A stretch of DNA of 64,000 nucleotides. Origin: Lewinella sp. IMCC34183. Its GTDB lineage: Bacteria; Bacteroidota; Bacteroidia; Chitinophagales; Saprospiraceae. Shown piece after piece: positions 17,364 to 23,987 of this stretch. Location: assembly GCF_003390915.1 (NCBI RefSeq), contig NZ_QMEM01000011.1, forward strand, positions 1 through 64,000, written 5' to 3'. The notes under the pieces were generated by a model. That model did not search any database, was not told the DNA's origin, and saw nothing but the letters and a program-made list of their open reading frames with translations. A program made the translations under genes and the position numbers. The number at the start of each line of letters is the position of its first letter. Positions within the stretch are counted from its first letter, which is position 1.

Positions 17364-18383
17364 ATGGATCAGTTAATCGTTCACCACGCCGTCGTACACG
17401 AACTAAAGAAGCAGCCGGAAATGGCCGAAGCCGACCTGTTGCTCAGTCAGGAAGCCCTGCCGATCACCGAGCAGGCCGTCGACCTGATCGGGCGGCTGGA
17501 TATGCTCTTCGAGCGCAAATCCGATATCCTGCAGGGCTACCTGCTGGCGCCCGATGAGGGCCTGTTTCCCGCCTATTACCAGAACTGGCTCGACGAGGGG
17601 CGTACCCGCAATCCCTTCCTGGCCTTCAGCCAGAACGCGATGGCCGTCCTGAAGGACAGTCTGCAGGGGGTGACCGGCGCCAAGGGTGGCTACCTGCTGT
17701 TCGCCGACTACACCATGGACGAGCAGCGGATGCTGGGTATATATATGGTACGCAATACGGAGGGGCTGGTCTTTGTCGACGACGAGGAGCACGACCGTCT
17801 CCGGCTGCAGTCTACCGCCTACCTTGACGTCCAGAACATGGCCATGGCGGCGCGGCTGCTGGCCGGCAACGGTCGCAACGTGCAGATGATCCGCCACGCC
17901 CGTACGCAGAGCAGCATCAGTCAGTACTTTACGGACTGGGTAGGTATCGACCGGCCGGAAACCAGCGGGGAACTGACGCAGAGCTTCCTCGAACTGGTGG
18001 AGGAACTGCCCGTACCCAAGGACCGGGAAACCGGCTTCGCGATGAATGAGGGCGACTTCGAGAAGGCGCTGGTCAAGTACGCGGCGAAGGCCCCCCAGCA
18101 TACGATACGGGTGCAGGATTTCGACGAGCACTTCTACGGCAACGAAAAGCCGCTGCAGGATATGCTGAACGAGAATGGAAGTGACCTGGAAGAGGGCTTC
18201 CGCGTCGACAATAAAGCCCTGCGTAATCGCTTCTACCTGCGCGCCGGTGTTGGCGGCATCAGCCTGAGCTGCACGAAGGATCACTTCCGGAACGGTCAGG
18301 TGCACGTGGACGAAGCTGCCGGTACCATAACCATCAACAGCGAGGAGCTCGCTTCGCTCCTGCTGGACCAGTACGGGGAGTAA
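17364..18383 (+). CDS. 37-kDa nucleoid-associated protein (YejK/NdpA-like)
   Basis: The 339-aa protein starts 'MDQLIVHHAVVHELKKQPEM', the typical start of NA37/YejK proteins. It continues through the family's alpha/beta N-terminal region and a middle segment with 'QNAMAVLKDSL', 'GYLLFADYTMDEQRMLGIYMVRN' and 'YLDVQNMAMAARLLAGNGRNVQ'. These proteins associate with the nucleoid; the molecular activity is poorly known. The open frame extends 104 codons upstream, but that part overlaps the pirin gene in antisense and lacks family features, so ATG 17364 is used. Confidence 0.82.
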   Translation: MDQLIVHHAVVHELKKQPEMAEADLLLSQEALPITEQAVDLIGRLDMLFERKSDILQGYLLAPDEGLFPAYYQNWLDEGRTRNPFLAFSQNAMAVLKDSLQGVTGAKGGYLLFADYTMDEQRMLGIYMVRNTEGLVFVDDEEHDRLRLQSTAYLDVQNMAMAARLLAGNGRNVQMIRHARTQSSISQYFTDWVGIDRPETSGELTQSFLELVEELPVPKDRETGFAMNEGDFEKALVKYAAKAPQHTIRVQDFDEHFYGNEKPLQDMLNENGSDLEEGFRVDNKALRNRFYLRAGVGGISLSCTKDHFRNGQVHVDEAAGTITINSEELASLLLDQYGE

Positions 18384-18469
18384 GACCCTAAAATGGGTGG
18401 AATAACGAACATCTACCGCGTTGGGCCGGGTTGTATAGATACCGAAAAACAACAAAACATACCGCTATC

Positions 18470-19054
18470 ATGGCAACCACCGAATCTACTACCCCCACTC
18501 CCGCCACCCAAACCTCCGTGCAGGCATCTGGCCAGAATCTTCCCGCCAAGAACGGCCCCGATGGCAAAGCCGACCAGGCCGACAGCATCATCCGCCGGTA
18601 CGCGCTCTATGGAACGGCCGCGGGTCTGATCCCGAGTTTCGGACTTGACGTCATTGCCATGACGGCGATCCAGGTAAAAATGATCAAGGATTTGGCCGAT
18701 CTGTACGATTATGACGTCGACGACCAGATGATCCGTATGACCATCACCACCGGTATTACCTCCCTGGGTAGCCGCCTCATCACCGGAGTGGCCACCAGCC
18801 TGGCCCGCGCCTTCAGCCCCCTGAAGTTCCTTATCGGCGGTGCCACCCAGGCAGCCCTCAGCGGTTTCATGACCGCCGAGATCGGTAAGATCTACCAGGC
18901 CCGGCTCGCCAGCGGCGAGAACCCCGCGGACGTAAGCGTCAGCGAGATCGTTAATCACGTGATCTCCCAGGTACAACAGGGTAAGTGGAACCCCACCAAG
19001 GTGGCCGGTTTCCGCAACAACTTCGGCTACCTCCTGAGCAGCAACAAAAAGTAG
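18470..19054 (+). CDS. DUF697 (YcjF-like) family protein
   Basis: This 194-aa protein has a Thr/Pro/Gln-rich N-terminal tail (1-35), then a DUF697-type core: 'IIRRYALYGTAAGLIPSFGLDVIAMTAIQVKMIKDLADLYDYDVDD', glycine-rich hydrophobic helices 'GITSLGSRLITG' and 'FLIGGATQAALSGFMTAEIGKIY'. DUF697 members are thought to associate with membranes; the function is unknown. The ATG at 18470 is preferred over 18431 because the extra 13 residues are Lys/Arg-rich and unlike the family. It is followed by a strong bidirectional terminator. Confidence 0.8.
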   Translation: MATTESTTPTPATQTSVQASGQNLPAKNGPDGKADQADSIIRRYALYGTAAGLIPSFGLDVIAMTAIQVKMIKDLADLYDYDVDDQMIRMTITTGITSLGSRLITGVATSLARAFSPLKFLIGGATQAALSGFMTAEIGKIYQARLASGENPADVSVSEIVNHVISQVQQGKWNPTKVAGFRNNFGYLLSSNKK

Positions 19055-19071
19055 TCCGCTACTCATCGATT

Positions 19072-19110
19072 AAAAAAGCCCCGTCACGTGCTACGTGACG
19101 GGGCTTTTTT
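19072..19110. terminator. Bidirectional intrinsic terminator
   Basis: A perfect stem AGCCCCGTCACGT / ACGTGACGGGGCT (19077-19089 with 19093-19105, 3-nt loop) is flanked by an A6 run at 19072-19077 and a T6 run at 19105-19110. It can therefore end transcription from both the DUF697 gene and the convergent membrane-protein gene. Confidence 0.92.
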
Positions 19111-19114
19111 CGTG

Positions 19115-19729
19115 CTAGAAGTTATAGTTGAAGCCGGAGCGGATTTCGTAGGGCGCGTCGTTCAGGTACTTCTCGGAGATCATCCGGAAGAGGACGAGGA
19201 ATTCGAAGCCGCCCGCCCCGGGGCCGCCGCCCTGACTGATGCCGCCGCCGAGAAAAAGAATGGGCCGCGTCCGCCGCAGGACTTCCAGGCTGACATTGCC
19301 CTGAGAGTTGGTGAGGTAGCCAAAGGTTTTCTCGCTGACCAGGCTGTACTCAGCGTGGGCGAAAAAGCCGCGGTAAATCTTTGCCCGCGTAAAAACCCCG
19401 GCCGACCAGGTGAAGGAGTTGTCCTTGAGGTCCGGCTCCAGAGTGAAGCGGTTGTAGATGAGGCTCACCCGGGGTCCCGCACTAAAGATGTTGTTGAACT
19501 TATAGCCGACCATGGGCGAAACGCCGATGCGAAAGTTGCTGCTGTAGTTGCTGGCCGAGAATCCGATCGTGGCACCGGCTCCGTACCAGATGTCGCCGCC
19601 CGTGCCCTCCACGGCGCGCTTTGCATTGCCGTAGTTGAGGTCGTCCCGCGCATCGTCCTCACGCGTCTGGGCACGGAGCAGGCTGGTAGACAGGAACAGG
19701 GCAAAAAGTAGCAGGAAGGCATAACGCAT
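19115..19729 (-). CDS. Predicted outer-membrane beta-barrel protein
   Basis: This 204-aa protein has a signal peptide (MRYAFLLLFALFLSTSLLRAQ), then alternating aromatic/glycine strands ('WYGAGATIGFSASNYSSNFRIGVSPMVGYKFN', 'AGPRVSLIYNRFTLEP') and an aromatic C-terminus (FNYNF), typical of small Bacteroidota barrels. I cannot name the function. The ATG at 19729 opens the signal peptide; an upstream ATG at 19798 would add 23 polar residues. It is convergent with the DUF697 gene and divergent from yraN. Confidence 0.75.
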   Translation of the reverse strand: MRYAFLLLFALFLSTSLLRAQTREDDARDDLNYGNAKRAVEGTGGDIWYGAGATIGFSASNYSSNFRIGVSPMVGYKFNNIFSAGPRVSLIYNRFTLEPDLKDNSFTWSAGVFTRAKIYRGFFAHAEYSLVSEKTFGYLTNSQGNVSLEVLRRTRPILFLGGGISQGGGPGAGGFEFLVLFRMISEKYLNDAPYEIRSGFNYNF

Positions 19730-19802
19730 GGGGCACGGGGTTTGGCGGCCTAAAGATAACGGCGCGCGCCGCCAATCCGCGCCCGCATCGTCCGACAAGT
19801 CC

Positions 19803-19810
19803 TAGCTTTG
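19803..19810 (+). promoter_or_regulatory. Consensus -7 element TAGCTTTG, 4 nt before the yraN start
   Basis: TAGCTTTG fits TAnnTTTG exactly and is followed by only four bases before ATG 19815. No TTG is seen at -33 spacing. If used, the message is essentially leaderless. Confidence 0.5.
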
Positions 19811-19814
19811 GCAC

Positions 19815-20183
19815 ATGACCGACCGGAAGAAGACCGGAAACCGGGGCGAAGCCCTCGCCCGTCAGCACCTTACCGACCGTGGCTACCTGGTCGAGGCGAC
19901 GAATTACCGCTACCGCCGCACGGAGATCGACATCATCGCCCGCCAGGGAGCGATTTTGGTCTTCGTGGAGGTCAAGACTCGGACCTCGGTCGCTTTCGGC
20001 CATCCGAGCATCTTCTATCGTCCCGATCAGCGCCGGCGCATCAGCCGCGCGGCGGCGGCCTACACGGCGGAGGTCGGCCACGACTGGGAAATACGCTTTG
20101 ACCTGATCGCGATCCATTACCGATCTGCGGCAGACTTCACGCTGGATCACTACGAGGACGTGTTCTTCCCCGGCCTCTACTAG
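19815..20183 (+). CDS. yraN: YraN/UPF0102 family nuclease-fold protein
   Basis: This 122-aa protein has the UPF0102 restriction-endonuclease-like fold: 'GEALARQHLTDRGYLVEATNYRYRRTEIDIIARQGAILVFVEVKTRT', in which E-x-D-I-I and V-x-V-E-V-K-T form the PD-(D/E)XK-like site, then 'QRRRISRAAAAY'. The length is usual. The biological role is still unclear. The stop overlaps the stop of the convergent DUF58 gene within the palindrome CTAG (20180-20183). Confidence 0.92.
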   Translation: MTDRKKTGNRGEALARQHLTDRGYLVEATNYRYRRTEIDIIARQGAILVFVEVKTRTSVAFGHPSIFYRPDQRRRISRAAAAYTAEVGHDWEIRFDLIAIHYRSAADFTLDHYEDVFFPGLY

Positions 20184-21529
20184 AACCCGTGTCCCTTCAG
20201 TTCGAGGTACTTGTCGATCACGGCACCGGTCAGCTCCTCCGGACGTACCAGGATCACCTTGATGCCGTTGCGGCGCAGCTGCAGGGCCATCAGCTGCCGC
20301 TCCTGCAGGTAGCGGCGGGCCATACTCTTGCGGTAGACGCTGGCGAGGTCCGGAGTATCCCCCTCCAGCAGATCCGCGATCTCGGTATTTTCGAAGAGGA
20401 CCACCACCAGGGCGTGGTGCCGCCCCACCCGCCGGAGTACGGGCATCACGCGGTCGAGGGCGTAGGTACTTTCGAAGTTGGTGAACAGCAGGAGAAGGCT
20501 GCGTGCGGGCAGGAACCGTCGCGTTGCGTAGTACAGCAGATCGTAGTCGCTTTCCCCCTCCCGCTCGCGCTGGCGGTAGAGGGTTTGCAGCATCCGGCGG
20601 AACTGATCGGGCTTGTTGTCCGCGGGTAACAGGTCACCGAGCTTGTCCGAAAAGGTGAGCAGGCCGGCGCGGTCGCCCTTTTGCAAGGTTACCCGCGTCA
20701 GGGCCAGGGTGGCGTTTATGGCGTGGTCGAGCAGGCTGAGCCCCCCAAACGGCATGAGCATGGTACGCCCCTTATCGATAAGGCTGTAGATGCGCTGGGC
20801 CCGTTCGACCTCGTAGGTGTTCACCATCACTTCCCCCCGGCGGGCGGTCGCCTTCCAGTTCACGGTACGCAAGTCGTCGCCGCGCACGTATTCCTTTATC
20901 TGATCGAATTCGTAGCTACGGGTCACCGGTCTGGGCCGCCGCTGCCCCCCCACCGCGGCCTGACTGGGACCGAGGCGGGTGGCCTGACTTAAATTACGCA
21001 GGCTGGGGTGTACGGCGACCTCTTCGGCCTGCGGTACCCGCAGCCGCCGCTCGAGCAGTCGCCACCGTGTCCGGACGAACACGTTGACATCGCCGAAGGC
21101 ATACACCCCGCGGCTCGTGGGCCGCAGGGGGTAGCGGAAGGTGACCTCGCTGCGGGGCGCGGCCGGCCCCTGCAGGCGGTGGTTGCGCTCCTGCAGTTGG
21201 ACCGGCAGCTCGTCGAAGATGGTCAGGTGAAGGACGGCGGCGCTGGAGTTGCGCACCAGGATCCGGGCATCGAGGGCATCCCCGAGGGAAAAGACGGGAG
21301 GGGCTTTCCGGTGGACCGTGAGGAGGTCGGCTACCGTGGCCAGTTGCCACCCGTCGTAGCCCGCGGCCCCTACTAGAAAACAGAGGCACGCGACCGCCAC
21401 GGGGAACAGGGGCGGAAACCAGAAACCGAGGGCGGACGCCGTAGCGATCACGGCCAGACCACCGAAAAAGCGGTCGCCGAGGTAAAAGGACAGGAGGTGG
21501 TCGCGCAGGGCACGTAATCGGGACGTCAC
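20180..21529 (-). CDS. DUF58 domain-containing protein
   Basis: This 449-aa protein has two N-terminal membrane helices (about 20-60), an immunoglobulin-like segment (about 65-170) and the DUF58 core: 'YEFDQIKEYVRGDDLRTVNWKATARRGEVMVNTYEVERAQRIYSLIDKGRTM'. A von Willebrand A-like C-terminal half follows ('DRAGLLTFSDKLGDLLPA'). DUF58 proteins usually act with a MoxR ATPase, which is absent here. It is divergent from the NlpC/P60 gene across 59 nt. Role: probably envelope-related, not established. Confidence 0.88.
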   Translation of the reverse strand: MTSRLRALRDHLLSFYLGDRFFGGLAVIATASALGFWFPPLFPVAVACLCFLVGAAGYDGWQLATVADLLTVHRKAPPVFSLGDALDARILVRNSSAAVLHLTIFDELPVQLQERNHRLQGPAAPRSEVTFRYPLRPTSRGVYAFGDVNVFVRTRWRLLERRLRVPQAEEVAVHPSLRNLSQATRLGPSQAAVGGQRRPRPVTRSYEFDQIKEYVRGDDLRTVNWKATARRGEVMVNTYEVERAQRIYSLIDKGRTMLMPFGGLSLLDHAINATLALTRVTLQKGDRAGLLTFSDKLGDLLPADNKPDQFRRMLQTLYRQREREGESDYDLLYYATRRFLPARSLLLLFTNFESTYALDRVMPVLRRVGRHHALVVVLFENTEIADLLEGDTPDLASVYRKSMARRYLQERQLMALQLRRNGIKVILVRPEELTGAVIDKYLELKGHGF

Positions 21530-21588
21530 GGGCGGAAAGCTAAACTAAAATCCCCGCACCCGACGTTTCCCCAGCAGAACACTATCGC

Positions 21589-22188
21589 TTGAAACTGCCT
21601 ACTCTCTTCGTTTTCTTCTTTGCACTCGCGCTCAGTAGCTGCAATTCGTTCCGCCCGGTGACGGACGTACGGAATCCGTCGCGCACGTCTACCGCCAACA
21701 ACACGCCGCGGACCCGCACGCGTCCGACAGCGGCCCGCCCGCCGCGGCGCGAATCCACCGGGGAGCGAGTCCCCCCGCCCGCCGCGGGGTCGGCCGGCGT
21801 CATTCGCAACACCTTGGTGTCCCACGCGGAGAAATACCTGGGGTTGCGCTATAAATACGGGGGCAATACCCCGCGGGAAGGCTTCGACTGTTCCGGCTTC
21901 GTCAAGTACCTGTACGACGACCAGGGGATCAGCATTCACCGGGTGTCGCGTGATCAGGCCCGCCAGGGAAAGGAGATCGATGCGCGGCAGGCCCGCCCCG
22001 GAGACCTCGTATTCTTTCGGCGGGGGCCGAACCAGCCGGTCTTTCATGTATCCATGATCGTGTCCGCGGCCCCGGGGGAACTCTGGGTCATCCATCCGAC
22101 CAGCAGCCGGGGCGTGATCCGGGAAAACATACTCGCTTCGTCCTACTGGCGCCCCAAAGTCGCGGAGATCAAAACCTTCCTGCCCTGA
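21589..22188 (+). CDS. NlpC/P60 (C40) family peptidoglycan endopeptidase lipoprotein
   Basis: This 199-aa lipoprotein (lipobox ALSSC, Cys18) hydrolyses peptidoglycan stem peptides. After an Arg/Pro/Thr-rich linker (about 30-65) comes the NlpC/P60 domain: 'VSHAEKYLGLRYKYGGNTPREGFDCSGFVKYLY' with nucleophile Cys101, His153 (VFHVSMIV) and His169 (WVIHP). The start is TTG at 21589: no in-frame ATG or GTG exists between it and the upstream stop at 21541, and the signal peptide begins right there. The motif CTATCGCTTG overlaps the start codon. Confidence 0.85.
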   Translation: MKLPTLFVFFFALALSSCNSFRPVTDVRNPSRTSTANNTPRTRTRPTAARPPRRESTGERVPPPAAGSAGVIRNTLVSHAEKYLGLRYKYGGNTPREGFDCSGFVKYLYDDQGISIHRVSRDQARQGKEIDARQARPGDLVFFRRGPNQPVFHVSMIVSAAPGELWVIHPTSSRGVIRENILASSYWRPKVAEIKTFLP

Positions 22189-22200
22189 CTTGCGGTACGC

Positions 22201-22701
22201 TTACCGGCGGTTGTTACGGCCATCCGGAACTCCTGGTGCCGGTTCCTTTGCATTGATGCTGGATTTATTACCCAGGCCCTGCTTCAATCGCCGCTGGCGC
22301 ATGGGCATTGCGTCGATCATTTCCGTCAGTACCGACACCGGAGTCACTTCGTTTTTGGCCCGGTACTTTTCTTCCCCGTCGAGCCCGACCAGCGAAAGCT
22401 CGAATTGGTAGGGCTGGGCGCTGAATTGCTCATAGAAGTATTCCGACGCACTTTCCCCCAGGAACAAGGTGGAATTCGAGTGATCTCCCTCGGGCGTGAC
22501 CATAAGGATGGTCACCCGGCGCTCCCGCAGCGCATCGTTGGCCTCGCCGAGCAGGGCCCGCTGCTGCAGAAATAGCGGATCATCGACGGCGGGCGTAAAG
22601 AGAATGACGAGCCGCGATTTCCAGCGGAACTCGTTTAGGCTCTGAGCCGCCGTCGCGACGGGCAGCGCGAGCAGGAGCAACAGGGGGAGTAAAGGTTTCA
22701 T
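22201..22701 (-). CDS. DUF4174 domain-containing exported protein
   Basis: This 166-aa protein has a signal peptide (MKPLLPLLLLLALPVATAAQ) and a DUF4174 core: 'LNEFRWKSRLVILFTPAVDDPLFLQQRALLGEANDALRERRVTILMVTPEG', ending with 'LSLVGLDGEEKYRAKNEVTPVSVLTEMIDAMPMRQRRLK'. The fold is thioredoxin-like, but there is no CxxC pair, so redox activity is unlikely. The function is unknown. It may be co-transcribed with the two genes upstream on the same strand (gap 20 nt). Confidence 0.82.
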   Translation of the reverse strand: MKPLLPLLLLLALPVATAAQSLNEFRWKSRLVILFTPAVDDPLFLQQRALLGEANDALRERRVTILMVTPEGDHSNSTLFLGESASEYFYEQFSAQPYQFELSLVGLDGEEKYRAKNEVTPVSVLTEMIDAMPMRQRRLKQGLGNKSSINAKEPAPGVPDGRNNRR

Positions 22702-22721
22702 ACCTTAAACAACGTGACTCC

Positions 22722-23342
22722 CTAATCCGGTGTTCCGGCGATGGCTACCATGAGGGCGCGAAAGGTCTCCGGCTCGTTGTATAGGGCGTCCTGGTAAGTA
22801 GTAGCGCGCAGACGCAGGTTCCACGGCTCGTCGTTGCGTAATTCCAGTTCCACGGTGATGTTTCCGAACTTCTGGTCCAGCTCTCCACGCCCCGGGGGGC
22901 CGGCCTGCCGCTGGTGCCGGGTCCGGGGTTTCAGGTAGTGGCGCTCCTGGGTTTCCACCCAGCTGTCGCGGCTGAATACGCGCCGGTCGCTGATCTGGGT
23001 GCGGTAGTTGAGTTGCAACATCCGCTCCTTCAGGTAGTGAAAGAAGTGGGTGATCTCCTCCCGCGAGTACTGCGTCTCATTGAAGTGGATAACGAACCCC
23101 TTGCTACTGGGCGTGTCAAGGAAGCTGATGGCGTGATCGGTAGCGCGATCGGAACGAAACAGGGCATACTGGTCGTTCAGCCAGTCGAATAGGCGACGGC
23201 GCGCCAGGGTTCGCTTCCAGCGGTCGTACTGCTCCAGTTCCTCGGCGTCACGCTCGATCAGTTCGTGCACGGCCGGCTCCGTCGGGCTGCTGTTCTCGGC
23301 GCTGTCGAAGAGCGCGGTTATTTTTTCCCAGAAAGTGGCCAT
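22722..23342 (-). CDS. Conserved-looking hypothetical protein, 206 aa
   Basis: No family is recognised. The protein is soluble and charged, with no signal or membrane segment, an acidic helix near the N-terminus (about 10-50) and a mixed alpha/beta region. Segments such as 'AISFLDTPSSKGFVIHFNETQYSREEITHFFHYLKERMLQLNYRTQ' suggest a single compact domain. Its start overlaps the end of the upstream membrane-protein gene by 25 nt, indicating translational coupling and possibly a shared task. Confidence 0.7.
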   Translation of the reverse strand: MATFWEKITALFDSAENSSPTEPAVHELIERDAEELEQYDRWKRTLARRRLFDWLNDQYALFRSDRATDHAISFLDTPSSKGFVIHFNETQYSREEITHFFHYLKERMLQLNYRTQISDRRVFSRDSWVETQERHYLKPRTRHQRQAGPPGRGELDQKFGNITVELELRNDEPWNLRLRATTYQDALYNEPETFRALMVAIAGTPD

Positions 23343-23848
23343 CGGTTACGGTGTTGGGGCGTCAGCTCGCCACGGTACTTGCGTTCGCGGTCTTCGCTGT
23401 AGCCGAATTCAGCCCGGGGCAGCAGGCGGTTAAGGGTTTTGGTCACCAGCAGCAGGTGCTCTGCCCGCAGACTAAAGTCGTGCACGGTCCCATCGTCTTC
23501 GTAAAGGTAGAGCACCCCACTGCGCATAAGGTTCAGTCCGAAAGGCATACGCTCGGTGACCATGCCATAAACCCACACGATCCGCTCGGGGTGATCCCGC
23601 AGGTCGCGCTGCAGCGCGGCGGCGGGTTGGCGACCGAGCAGGCGCAGCAGCCAGAAGGCCCCCAGGGTAGCGGCCAGCGCGCCGGCGAAGGGCAGCCATA
23701 TGCTATAGCGCAGGGCCAGGACGGCTACCAGCAGGCCAACCGTGACCAGGCCTACGGCGGTAAGCTGCTGGGCCCGGTGTTCCCGTTCCGCGCTTTTCCA
23801 GAGGGGGGTCAGGCCGGGGTGCCGCAGCAGACGCTCGTTGGGTTGCAT
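23318..23848 (-). CDS. Hypothetical membrane protein, 176 aa
   Basis: No family is recognised. Two adjacent membrane helices lie at about 27-70 ('LTAVGLVTVGLLVAVLAL', 'LPFAGALAATLGAFWLLRLL'), followed by a cytoplasmic-looking domain with 'RIVWVYGMVTERMPFGLNLMRSGVLYLYEDDG', suggestive of a PH-like or small beta domain. It is the first gene of a three-gene minus-strand set with the 206-aa protein and the DUF4174 protein, and divergent from the first phytochrome-like kinase. Confidence 0.68.
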   Translation of the reverse strand: MQPNERLLRHPGLTPLWKSAEREHRAQQLTAVGLVTVGLLVAVLALRYSIWLPFAGALAATLGAFWLLRLLGRQPAAALQRDLRDHPERIVWVYGMVTERMPFGLNLMRSGVLYLYEDDGTVHDFSLRAEHLLLVTKTLNRLLPRAEFGYSEDRERKYRGELTPQHRNRWPLSGKK

Positions 23849-23987
23849 ACGTAGTATAGGTTCAGATTCCGGATCTGGTTTAGATTCACTCCCATTTTGT
23901 CTGCGGCCATAAACAAGTCCCCAGACGTATACGCTTTAGTAGCAAGCCAGATATGTCCTGCCAGGCGATCCGGCTTCGAATTGCCCC

